Shown here in pieces: positions 7,490-13,860 of a DNA stretch of 14,015 bases. This stretch comes from DASYUM01 sp036001225 (GTDB lineage Bacteria; Methylomirabilota; Methylomirabilia; Rokubacteriales; DASRDR01), in assembly GCA_036001225.1 (NCBI GenBank), contig DASYUM010000092.1, positions 1 to 14,015 of the forward strand, written 5' to 3'. A program made the position numbers and the translations under genes. The notes below the pieces were generated by a model. It made no database searches and was not told the DNA's origin. It worked only from the letters and a program-made list of their open reading frames with translations. How positions within the stretch are numbered: the stretch's first letter is position 1; every line of letters starts with the position of its first letter.

Positions 7490-8500
7490 ATGACCATCAT
7501 CGACGCTGATGGGCACGTGACCGAGACCCAGGAGCAGCTCGCCAAGTATCTCGACGAGCCGTATCGCCGGCGCCCCCTCACGTTCCCGTGGCTTCCCCAG
7601 GACGGCTGGGACCGGCGCCTGCTGGGGACGCTGGGCGACCTGGCCGGGAGTGCCGACGCCTGGCTGCGCGCGCTCGACGCCGGCGGCATGGAGAGGACGG
7701 TCCTCTACCCGACCCTCGGGCTCTTCATGAGCTTTCTCCACGACCGCCAGTGGGCGGTCGCCCTCTGCCGGGCCTACAACAGCTTCATGCACGAGGAGTT
7801 CATCAAGGTCAGCCCCCGGCTGGCCGCGGTCGCGCTCTTGCCGGTGCAGGACCCGGCGGCGGCGGCGAGGGAGCTGGAGCGGGCGGTGCGCGAGCTCGGC
7901 CACGTCGGCGCCATGCTGGCGGCCGATGGCCGCCACCTGCTCGGCGACGAGGCCTTCACCCCGATCTACGAGGCAGCCCAGCGACTGGGAACCATGCTGG
8001 GCGTCCACGCCTCGGGCTCACACCTGGGCGGCAGCGGGGTCGAGCTCTTCCCGCGGTTCATCCAGGCCCACACCTGCTCCCATGCGTTCGGCCAGATGCG
8101 CCAGCTCACCTCGATCGTCTTCGAGGGCGTCCCGGAGCGCTTCCCGACCCTGCGCCTCGCCTTCCTGGAGGCCGGGTGTGGCTGGGCCCCGTACTGGATG
8201 GAGCGCATGGACGACGAGTACGCTAAGCGCGCGGCCGAGGCGCCAGGGCTGACGCGGAAGCCGAGCGAGTACGTGCGCAGCGGCCACATCTACTTCTCGT
8301 GCGAGGCCGACGAGTGGCTGTTGCCCCAGGCCGTGAAGCTGGTCGGGGAGAACCAGATCGTCTACGCGTCGGACTTCCCCCACTGGGATCACAGCTTTCC
8401 CCAATCGATCGACGAGATCCGGGAGCGGGGCGATCTCACCGACACGCAGAAGCAGAAGATCCTGGCCGACAACGCCCGCCGGCTCTACCGGCTCCGCTGA
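7490..8500 (+). CDS. Amidohydrolase_2 family metal-dependent hydrolase/decarboxylase
   Basis: This is a 336-residue TIM-barrel enzyme of the ACMSD/gamma-resorcylate decarboxylase branch of the amidohydrolase superfamily. The ATG at 7490 follows GGCGGAGG by 8 nt and starts directly with the beta-1 metal motif IDADGHV (Asp7, His9). Other expected active-site positions are His173 in GVHA, His198 in SHAFGQM, LAFLEAGCGWAPYWMERMDD (224-242) and Asp295 in YASDFPHWD. Family members remove carboxylates from aromatic acids or hydrolyse C-O or C-N bonds; the substrate cannot be named. It leads a + strand operon with the aldolase-like gene 54 nt downstream and is divergent from a NitT/TauT-type importer, consistent with a catabolic role on an imported compound. 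Confidence 0.92.
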   Translation: MTIIDADGHVTETQEQLAKYLDEPYRRRPLTFPWLPQDGWDRRLLGTLGDLAGSADAWLRALDAGGMERTVLYPTLGLFMSFLHDRQWAVALCRAYNSFMHEEFIKVSPRLAAVALLPVQDPAAAARELERAVRELGHVGAMLAADGRHLLGDEAFTPIYEAAQRLGTMLGVHASGSHLGGSGVELFPRFIQAHTCSHAFGQMRQLTSIVFEGVPERFPTLRLAFLEAGCGWAPYWMERMDDEYAKRAAEAPGLTRKPSEYVRSGHIYFSCEADEWLLPQAVKLVGENQIVYASDFPHWDHSFPQSIDEIRERGDLTDTQKQKILADNARRLYRLR

Positions 8501-8514
8501 CGGCGCGCCGGCCA

Positions 8515-8523
8515 TGCTACACT
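8515..8523 (+). promoter_or_regulatory. Extended -10 promoter element before the aldolase gene
   Basis: TGC followed by TACACT (8518-8523) fits an extended -10 (TGn plus hexamer) without a recognisable -35. It sits 31 nt before the ATG at 8555 and could give the aldolase and DinB genes an internal promoter. Confidence 0.35.
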
Positions 8524-8554
8524 CCCGCCGGAACCCGCACGAGGAGGAACGCCC

Positions 8555-9313
8555 ATGGAAGCCGTGAACCTGAGGGGACGGTGCTCGCCGACCGAGTGGG
8601 AGACGCGCGTCCAGCTCGCCGCGTGCTACCGGCTGCTGGCCAAGTTCCGGATGACCGACCTCACCTCGACCCACGTCTCGGCCATGGTGCCGGGGGTCGA
8701 GCGCCAGTTCCTGTTGAACCCCTTCGGCCTCCTGTTCGAAGAGGTGACCGCCTCCAGCCTGGTCAAGTGCGACTTCGACGGGACGGTCCTCGACGAGACG
8801 CCGTGGGGCCTGAACCCGGCCGGCTTCGCCATCCACGGGGCCATCCACCGGGCCCGGCCAGACGCCGTCTCGATCGTCCACAGCCACACCCGGGCCGGCT
8901 GCGTGCTGGGGGCGCTGGAGGGCGAGCTGCTGCCGCTGAACCAGATCAACCTGATCTTCTACGACCGGGTGGCCTACACCGACTACGTCTTCGTCGAGGA
9001 GATCGACGAGTGCAAGCGGATGGTCGAGGACCTCGGGGACAAGCCGGCCCTCGTCATGCGGAACCACGGGCTCCTCACGATCGGGCGGGCGGTCTCGGAG
9101 GCTTTCGTCCTCATGCACTACCTGGACCGCGCCTGCGAGATCCAGGTCCAGGCTCACGCCACCGGGCGCCCGCTCCGGCTCCCACCCCGCGAGGTCTGCG
9201 AGGACGCGGCCCGGCGCTACTGGACCTGGTACAAGGGCGACCCCTTCGGACAGCTCGACTGGGACGCGCTGATCCGGCAGCTCGACGCCGAGGACCCGTC
9301 CTACCGGACCTGA
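8555..9313 (+). CDS. Class II aldolase/adducin family protein
   Basis: This 252-residue cytosolic protein has the zinc-site histidines of class II aldolases: HSHTRAG around residue 110 and MRNHGLLTIG around residue 170. The region where fuculose-phosphate aldolase has its catalytic Glu (SSEW) reads LNPAGFAIHGAIHRARPDA, as in adducin-like members. A classical retro-aldol mechanism is therefore uncertain. Decarboxylases, for example of dihydroxyphthalate, are also known in this family. The ATG is preceded by GAGGAGGAA with 5-nt spacing. It lies between the amidohydrolase and DinB genes in one operon facing away from the importer. A role in breaking down the imported compound is inferred from this position only. 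Confidence 0.92.
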   Translation: MEAVNLRGRCSPTEWETRVQLAACYRLLAKFRMTDLTSTHVSAMVPGVERQFLLNPFGLLFEEVTASSLVKCDFDGTVLDETPWGLNPAGFAIHGAIHRARPDAVSIVHSHTRAGCVLGALEGELLPLNQINLIFYDRVAYTDYVFVEEIDECKRMVEDLGDKPALVMRNHGLLTIGRAVSEAFVLMHYLDRACEIQVQAHATGRPLRLPPREVCEDAARRYWTWYKGDPFGQLDWDALIRQLDAEDPSYRT

Positions 9314-9329
9314 GCCCCCGGAGACTGCC

Positions 9330-9824
9330 ATGAAGGAGACGATCGCCACGCTCTACGAGTACGGGCAATGGGCCAACGGGCGGCTCTTGGCCAAGGCCGC
9401 CGCGCTGACCGACGCTCAGCTCCAGCAGCCGTTGACCCGGGGCGCGCAGCCGATCCTGCCAACCTTCGCCCACCTGGTCGGCGCCGACCTGCGCTGGTTC
9501 GCGCGCTGGAGGAAGGAGACGCCGCCCCCGATGCTGTCGGCGGCGGATCTGCCGAGCGTCGAGGCCGTGCGCCAGAAGTGGGAGGCGCTCTACTCCGTGC
9601 GGCGGGCCTACCTCGGCGCGCTCGACGACGCCGCGCTGCGGGAGCCGATCCAGTGGGCCCGGGACTCGCGGACGTTCGAGCTCCCCCGCTGGCAAGCCAT
9701 GGTCCATTGCGCCAACCACGGGACCCAGCACCGGAGCGAGATCGCCGCCATGCTGAGCGACCTCGGTCACTCGCCCGGCGACCTGGACCTGCTCCTGTGG
9801 TGCCTGGAGTCCCGGCCCCGCTGA
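9330..9824 (+). CDS. DinB-fold putative metal-dependent protein
   Basis: This 164-residue protein is predicted to form the four-helix DinB/YfiT fold. It opens with YEYGQWANGRLL, the usual helix-1 pattern. The metal-binding histidines are His48 in TFAHLVGADLRWF and His130 and His134 in HCANHGTQHRSE; His126 is also present. Despite the name (DNA-damage inducible), members include thiol-dependent transferases and proteins of unknown role. It starts 16 nt after the aldolase stop with a short CCGGAG ribosome binding site, so it is the third gene of the amidohydrolase operon. It converges on the broken toxin gene: the toxin's recognisable coding stops only about 30 nt beyond this gene's stop. Confidence 0.9.
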   Translation: MKETIATLYEYGQWANGRLLAKAAALTDAQLQQPLTRGAQPILPTFAHLVGADLRWFARWRKETPPPMLSAADLPSVEAVRQKWEALYSVRRAYLGALDDAALREPIQWARDSRTFELPRWQAMVHCANHGTQHRSEIAAMLSDLGHSPGDLDLLLWCLESRPR

Positions 9825-9849
9825 CCTCCCCCTGGCCACAACGTACGGA

Positions 9850-10037
9850 CCGGCGGACCAGTCGACCGAAGTCCTTGTCCTCGGTCAGCAGGACCCTTCC
9901 CTCGCGGATCGCGAGCTCCGTCACGATCTCGTCCGTCGCGCGTGGAGAGATCTCCGCGACCGCCACCACGTCGTGGCCAACAGTTCGGAGGGCCGAACCA
10001 CGGCGAAGTCACAGCTCTCATCCGCCAGGAATCGCAC
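9850..10037 (-). pseudogene. DUF5615 (PIN-like) toxin gene, frameshifted and 3'-truncated
   Basis: Reading the - strand from GTG at 10037, 3 nt after the antitoxin stop, gives MRFLADESCDFAVVR, the standard DUF5615 start with its acidic residues. The frame is then lost. Resuming one base short at 9990 gives LRTVGHDVVAVAEISPRATD and later EGRVLLTEDKDFGRLV, again diagnostic. Restoring one G in the GGCCC at 9994-9990 would make the join exact (CGG GCC CTC). After FGRLV (about 9856) the usual continuation to about 115 residues is unrecognisable, and the frame runs antisense into the DinB gene. Members of this family are presumed PIN-like nucleases paired with DUF433 antitoxins. As sequenced, no functional toxin can be made. 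Confidence 0.8.
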
Positions 10038-10040
10038 CGG

Positions 10041-10304
10041 TCAACGCTTTGTCTGCTTGCGACTGCGCCTCCTGGCGGGCTCCACGACCACCGTCTCCTC
10101 GTGAGCCACCGTGTCGGCCGCGTAGCCGATGGCAGCCTGGATGTCCTCTCGCGTGAGACGCGGGTAGGCGTCCAGCAAATCGGCCTCAGTGGCACCGTCG
10201 CTCAGCTTGCGAAGGATGAGCTCAACGGTGATGCGGGTCCCGCGGATGACGGGCTTCCCCAGCATGACCTTGGGATTCATCTCAATCCGATCGCTGACCG
10301 TCAT
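10041..10304 (-). CDS. DUF433 family antitoxin
   Basis: This intact 87-residue protein matches DUF433: NPKVMLGKPVIRGTRITVELIL (9-30), then a helix-turn-helix-like part (LSDGATEADLLDAYPRLTREDIQAAIGYAA), ending in a basic tail (RRRSRKQTKR). The family comprises VapB-like antitoxins that usually precede a DUF5615 toxin, exactly the arrangement here. The ATG at 10304 follows GGGGGAG by 6 nt. Since the toxin is broken, this is an orphan antitoxin, possibly still repressing its own promoter. Confidence 0.88.
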   Translation of the reverse strand: MTVSDRIEMNPKVMLGKPVIRGTRITVELILRKLSDGATEADLLDAYPRLTREDIQAAIGYAADTVAHEETVVVEPARRRSRKQTKR

Positions 10305-10361
10305 GCCAGACTCCCCCTGGGGCTTCCCTGTCGCAGACTGCGCCCCGCGTCCTTGCCGACG

Positions 10362-10367
10362 ATTCTA
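10362..10367 (-). promoter_or_regulatory. -10 element for the antitoxin gene
   Basis: On the - strand this reads TAGAAT (5/6 to TATAAT), in the context CGC-TAGAAT-CG, 57 nt before the antitoxin ATG. No convincing -35 is visible 16-18 bp upstream. Confidence 0.4.
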
Positions 10368-10465
10368 GCGGATGACGCGCGAGGAGAGAAGCGAACGCTG
10401 GGGAGATGCGTTGCCAATCAGCTCCGAACCCTCAGCCCGTCGGATCTTCACGCCGGGCCGTTTCG

Positions 10466-10481
10466 CCTCGTCTGGACGAGG
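10466..10481 (-). terminator. Small hairpin just after the molybdopterin-subunit gene
   Basis: CCTCGTC (10466-10472) and GACGAGG (10475-10481) are exact complements only 2 nt apart, 5 nt beyond the stop of the - strand gene. The loop must open to 4 nt or more and no T-run follows, so it is a weak terminator candidate. Confidence 0.25.
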
Positions 10482-10486
10482 TTCGG

Positions 10487-12733
10487 CTAGCCGGCGCGGC
10501 CCGCCAGGGCCGCTTTGACCCGATCGGGCCGGAACGGCACCGTGCGCAGGCGGATCCCGGTGGCGTCGAAGACCGCGTTACCCAGCGCGGCGGCCACCGG
10601 GGCCGACGCCGGCTCCCCGACGCCGAGCGGCGGCTGGTCGAGCCGCTGGATCAGATCGATCTCGACGGCCGGCACCTCGGGGAAGGTGAGGATCGGGTAG
10701 GTCGCCCAGGTCACGGTGGTGACCCGCTGCCGGTCGTAGACGATCTCCTCGTGGAGCGCGCGGCTGAGGGTCTGGAGGATGTTTCCCTCCACCTGGGCCC
10801 GCACGCAGTCGGGGTTGATCATGAGCCCGCAGTCCTGGGCGCAGGCCACCCGGGTCACCCGGATCCGGCCGGACGCGGGCTCGACCTCGACCTCCATCGC
10901 CATCGCCACCCGGGTCTCCTCGTGCTTGTAATGGATGTAGGCGATCCCGCGGCCGGTCAGGACGGCCGCCCCGGGGTCGGCCCGGCGCGGCGAAGGCCGG
11001 GGCTGCCAGCCCAGGCGGGCCGCCGCCGTCCTCAGCACCTCGATCCCGCGGGCGTCCGTGAGGTGCTGCAGGCGGAAGGCGACGGGATCGACGCCGGCCA
11101 GCGCGGCGATCTCGTCGGTGAACGACTCGACGGCGAAGGTGTTGGCCACCTTGCCGGGCGCGCGGATCGGCGAGGTGCGGAGGGGCGCGTCGGCCACCCA
11201 GTGGACGACGGCGTACACGTTGGGGAAGCGATAGGGCGGATCGACGTTCTGCTGGATCTGCCCGGAGGACCGGCCGGCCGGCTGCGGGAGGCCGGCGGCC
11301 TCCGGCGCCAGCAACGGCACGGTGGGCAGCCCGGCGGTCGAGGCCGGCAGCCAGGCTTGCGTCTCCCACGCCGCGACCTCACCCCGGTCGTCCATCGCGG
11401 CGCGGAACTCGAGGAGATGGGCCGGCCCTTTCGGGTCCCAGCCGTGCTCGTCCTCCCGCATCCACTGGACTCGGACGGGGCGACCCACGGCTTTCGACAG
11501 CAGGGCGGCGTCGCAGGCCGCGTCATCGGCGCCGTTCTGGCCGTAGGACCCGGCGCCGTCGAGGTAGATGAGCCGCACCCGATCGGTCGGCAGCCCGAGG
11601 ATGCGCGCGAACACCGGCTGGAAGCGGTGCGTGGCCTGGGAGGCCGTCCAGACGGTGGCGCGATCGGTCCGGACGTCGGCGACGCCGCACGAGGGGCCGA
11701 TGGATCCGTGGGTCTGGATCGGCCAGCGGTAGGTCGCGGCGAGCGTCCGCAGGCCGCTGGCACCGGCGGTCAGGGCCGAGAGATCGCCCCGCCGGGCGAT
11801 GGTCTCGTCGCGGACGACCGCGGCCGCCCGGAGGGCGTCGTAGAGCATCGCGTGGTCGGGGAGGCTGCCGCCGCCGGACCACCGGGTCTGGAGCAGGCGT
11901 GAGGCGCGGACGGCGTCCCACTCCCGCTCGGCGACGACGCCGAGAAAGCTGCCGAGGCGGACCACCCGGGCGCCCGGGATCGCCGCGATCGACGCCTCGT
12001 CCACGCTGACCAGGCTCGCGCCCACCGCCGGCGGCCGGAGCGCGCGCCCGTGCAGCATCCCGGGCAGGGTGAGGTCGTGGACGTAGAGGTTGCGCCCGGT
12101 GACCTTGGCCGGCACGTCGGGCCGCGGGATGGACTTGCCGATGTAGCGGAAGTCCTTCGGCGCCTTCAAGGGTGCCTTGGGGTCCACCGGGAGGCCGAGC
12201 CGCCGGTCGCCGACGAGCTCGCCGTACGAGACGCCGGCCCCGCCGGCCTTCGGCCGGACCATGCCGTCCCCGACTTCGAGGTCGCCGACGGGTCGGCCGA
12301 GGCGCGAGGCCGCCAGTCCGAGCAGCGCCTGCCGCGCCGTCGCCGCGGCCCGGCGGAGTTGCATGCCCCCGCGAGAGACGCCGTAGCTCCCGCCCGTCCC
12401 GCCCTGGTCGGGGGTCAGTGCGGTGTCCCCCTCGATCATCGCGATGCGCTCGATCGGGACGTCCAGCTCCTCGGCGACCATCTGGCGGAAGGCCGCTCGC
12501 GCCCCGGTGCCCAGGTCCACCTTCCCGCTGAACAGCGTCACCGAGCCGTCGGCGTGGATCGCCAGGAAGCTGTCCACGGCGTCGGTCGCCAGGGGCTTGC
12601 CCAGGAAGCGGTCGGCGGACGGGATCGTCTGGGCGCCGGCGGGCCGGACGCCGCGGCGGCCGAGCCCGGCACCCACGACCAGGGCACCGCCCGCTTTGAG
12701 GAAGGTCCGGCGAGAGAGGCCCTGGCCCCCCAT
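10487..12733 (-). CDS. Molybdopterin-binding subunit of a molybdenum hydroxylase, IorB-like, Tat-exported
   Basis: This 748-residue large subunit of the xanthine dehydrogenase/isoquinoline 1-oxidoreductase family hydroxylates a substrate at the molybdenum cofactor. It begins with a twin-arginine signal, LSRRTFLKAGGALVVGAG (6-23), so the folded complex is exported. Family landmarks are LFSGKVDLGTGARAAFRQM (67-85), GGTGGSYGVSRGG (111-123), SYGQNGADDAACDAALL, APGKVANTFAVESFTDEIA and the C-terminal GVGEPASAP with the catalytic Glu at 707. Its ATG is 1 nt after the 2Fe-2S subunit's stop, with GGGAGGG as ribosome binding site. No FAD subunit is encoded nearby, as is usual for IorAB enzymes, which pass electrons to a cytochrome or other acceptor. 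The true substrate (aldehyde or N-heterocycle) is unknown. Confidence 0.93.
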   Translation of the reverse strand: MGGQGLSRRTFLKAGGALVVGAGLGRRGVRPAGAQTIPSADRFLGKPLATDAVDSFLAIHADGSVTLFSGKVDLGTGARAAFRQMVAEELDVPIERIAMIEGDTALTPDQGGTGGSYGVSRGGMQLRRAAATARQALLGLAASRLGRPVGDLEVGDGMVRPKAGGAGVSYGELVGDRRLGLPVDPKAPLKAPKDFRYIGKSIPRPDVPAKVTGRNLYVHDLTLPGMLHGRALRPPAVGASLVSVDEASIAAIPGARVVRLGSFLGVVAEREWDAVRASRLLQTRWSGGGSLPDHAMLYDALRAAAVVRDETIARRGDLSALTAGASGLRTLAATYRWPIQTHGSIGPSCGVADVRTDRATVWTASQATHRFQPVFARILGLPTDRVRLIYLDGAGSYGQNGADDAACDAALLSKAVGRPVRVQWMREDEHGWDPKGPAHLLEFRAAMDDRGEVAAWETQAWLPASTAGLPTVPLLAPEAAGLPQPAGRSSGQIQQNVDPPYRFPNVYAVVHWVADAPLRTSPIRAPGKVANTFAVESFTDEIAALAGVDPVAFRLQHLTDARGIEVLRTAAARLGWQPRPSPRRADPGAAVLTGRGIAYIHYKHEETRVAMAMEVEVEPASGRIRVTRVACAQDCGLMINPDCVRAQVEGNILQTLSRALHEEIVYDRQRVTTVTWATYPILTFPEVPAVEIDLIQRLDQPPLGVGEPASAPVAAALGNAVFDATGIRLRTVPFRPDRVKAALAGRAG

Positions 12734-12734
12734 C

Positions 12735-13211
12735 TCAGCGCCCTCCCGGCATGGCCGCCGCCGCGCGCAGCACCGCGCGGAGCACCCGCAGATGGCTCCC
12801 GCAGCGACAGAGGTTGCCGGCCAGCGCCTGGCGGACCTCGCGCTCGGACGGGCGCGGGTTCTGCTCGAGGAACGCCCGGGCCGTCACGACCATCCCCGCC
12901 GTGCAGTACCCGCACTGGGCGGCCTGCTCGGCAATGAAGGCTGCCTGCACGGGGTCGGGACGTTCCGGGGAGCCGAGCCCCTCGATGGTGGTGACCGCCT
13001 GGCCGACCACGGCGCGGGCCGGCGTCACGCAGGACCGGATGGCGCGCCCGGCCACCATCACCGTGCAAGCGCCGCACTGGGCCAGGCCACAGCCGAACCG
13101 GGTGCCGGTGAGCCCGACGTCGTTGCGGAGCACGTAGAGCAGGGGGGTGTCGGGATCGTCGAGCTCGACGTCCCGCGTGGCGCCGTTGACCCGCAGCGTG
13201 AGCCTGGTCAT
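12735..13211 (-). CDS. 2Fe-2S subunit of the molybdenum hydroxylase, IorA/CoxS-like
   Basis: This 158-residue small subunit carries two 2Fe-2S clusters. The plant-ferredoxin-type cluster uses Cys41, 46, 49 and 61 (GCGLAQCGACTV, SC); the C-terminal cluster uses Cys100, 103, 135 and 137 (CGYCTAGM, LCRCG). All eight ligands are present and the length is normal. It transfers electrons from the molybdenum site of the partner subunit. There is no signal peptide, so it would be carried across the membrane with the Tat-tagged partner. The ATG at 13211 follows GGGAGG by 7 nt and opens the two-gene operon. The upstream 137 nt hold a TTGACA box and a 12-bp tandem repeat. Confidence 0.95.
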   Translation of the reverse strand: MTRLTLRVNGATRDVELDDPDTPLLYVLRNDVGLTGTRFGCGLAQCGACTVMVAGRAIRSCVTPARAVVGQAVTTIEGLGSPERPDPVQAAFIAEQAAQCGYCTAGMVVTARAFLEQNPRPSEREVRQALAGNLCRCGSHLRVLRAVLRAAAAMPGGR

Positions 13212-13241
13212 CGAAGGCCTCCCGGGTCGGAGATGACTTCA

Positions 13242-13270
13242 CAGTCGAACGGCCCATGGCACCCTGTCAA
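13242..13270 (-). promoter_or_regulatory. Candidate promoter of the molybdenum hydroxylase operon
   Basis: On the - strand a perfect TTGACA lies at 13270-13265, with only poor -10 candidates 16-18 bp downstream (TCGACT at 16 bp is 3/6). It is 54 nt before the 2Fe-2S subunit start. The weak -10 and the repeats just upstream would suit activator dependence. Confidence 0.35.
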
Positions 13271-13274
13271 GTTG

Positions 13275-13298
13275 GTCGTGGGGTCGGTCGTGGGGTCG
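13275..13298. repeat. Perfect 12-bp tandem direct repeat
   Basis: GTCGTGGGGTCG occurs twice without a gap (13275-13286 and 13287-13298). It lies 4 bp upstream of the - strand TTGACA box, about -40 to -63 from the presumed start of the hydroxylase transcript, a common place for activator sites. Confidence 0.6.
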
Positions 13299-13313
13299 GC
13301 CCTGGGCTTCCGG

Positions 13314-13342
13314 TTGCGTCGCACCCAGGCCGGGCGGACAAT
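13314..13342 (+). promoter_or_regulatory. Candidate promoter of the small secreted protein
   Basis: TTGCGT (13314-13319) and GACAAT (13337-13342), 17 bp apart, match consensus at 3/6 and 4/6. The expected transcription start is at or next to the GTG at 13349. Confidence 0.3.
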
Positions 13343-13348
13343 GGACGC

Positions 13349-13618
13349 GTGCGGTACCTGGTGGTCGTCGGGCTCGTGATAGGTCTTGTCGCCCCCGCCC
13401 TGGCCCAGTCGAGCCCCGGGCTGAGCGGCGCCCTCGATCGGCAGGAGCAGCAGCAAGGGCTCCAGCAGTCCGAGATCCGGCGCGAGAACCAGCTCCAGCG
13501 CCAGGAGCTCCAGCGCCAGCTCGATCAGCTGCGGATTCAGCAGTCGCTCGAGCGCCAGCCCGTCCCGCCGCCCCCGCCGGTCGGGCCCTGCACCGCGGTC
13601 GGCCTCACCTGCAACTGA
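13349..13618 (+). CDS. Small secreted Gln-rich coiled-coil protein
   Basis: This is an 89-residue protein of unknown function. The GTG at 13349 is chosen because it begins exactly at a signal peptide (MRYLVVVGLVIGLVAPALA, cleavage before Gln20); the longer open frame upstream is Gly/Arg-rich and unlike a protein start. Residues about 29-68 form a Gln/Glu/Arg/Leu-rich amphipathic stretch (LDRQEQQQGLQQSEIRRE and onward) predicted to be a coiled coil. A PPPPP run and a C-terminal pair of cysteines (CTAVGLTC) follow. It is likely periplasmic and may self-associate. There is no clear ribosome binding site. It is divergent from the hydroxylase operon and has no evident partner. Confidence 0.65.
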   Translation: MRYLVVVGLVIGLVAPALAQSSPGLSGALDRQEQQQGLQQSEIRRENQLQRQELQRQLDQLRIQQSLERQPVPPPPPVGPCTAVGLTCN

Positions 13619-13860
13619 CGGCGCTCATCTCCGCGGCTCCCTGGCCGTAGCGGGGCTTGCATTTTCCCTTGACAAGCTTGCCGACCGCGTTTGCCTTGCG
13701 ATCGCCGATGCGGCGGCCAGCCCCGCCCAGCGATCCGAGCCGGCTCGCGGTCCTGAGAGCGGCCGGCGCCGAACTGAAAATCATTTCTACGCTCACGATC
13801 GGTGGTCCTGCAGCCTCCCCGGTGGCTCGAAAATCGCGTGATAGAGTCCGTCCAGAAGGG
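13619..13860. other. Intergenic stretch without a recognisable gene
   Basis: These 242 nt hold nothing I can assign. It is less GC-rich in places (13661-13675, 13776-13790, 13829-13836). On the - strand a 63-codon frame (13796-13605) encodes a basic protein with no recognised motif. On the + strand TGA-TAGAGT (13839-13847) resembles an extended -10, pointing at the DUF222 fragment. Confidence 0.4.

Noticed and set aside
9942..10490. 182-codon + strand frame over the antitoxin region
   Set aside because: The - strand DUF433 and DUF5615 signatures explain this DNA; the + frame has no recognisable motif or good start site.
10406..11902. 498-codon open frame on the + strand
   Set aside because: It lies opposite the molybdopterin subunit, which carries clear family motifs; the + product is low-complexity Gly/Arg sequence.
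13341..13379. ATG just before the small secreted protein
   Set aside because: It is in another frame and stops after 12 codons; the GTG at 13349 opens the signal peptide.
13669..13674. Perfect TTGACA on the + strand
   Set aside because: There is no -10-like hexamer 16-18 bp downstream and the next start is about 190 nt away.
13605..13796. 63-codon basic ORF on the - strand
   Set aside because: It has no family I recognise and a weak start; the region also has a competing + frame. Not enough to call a gene.
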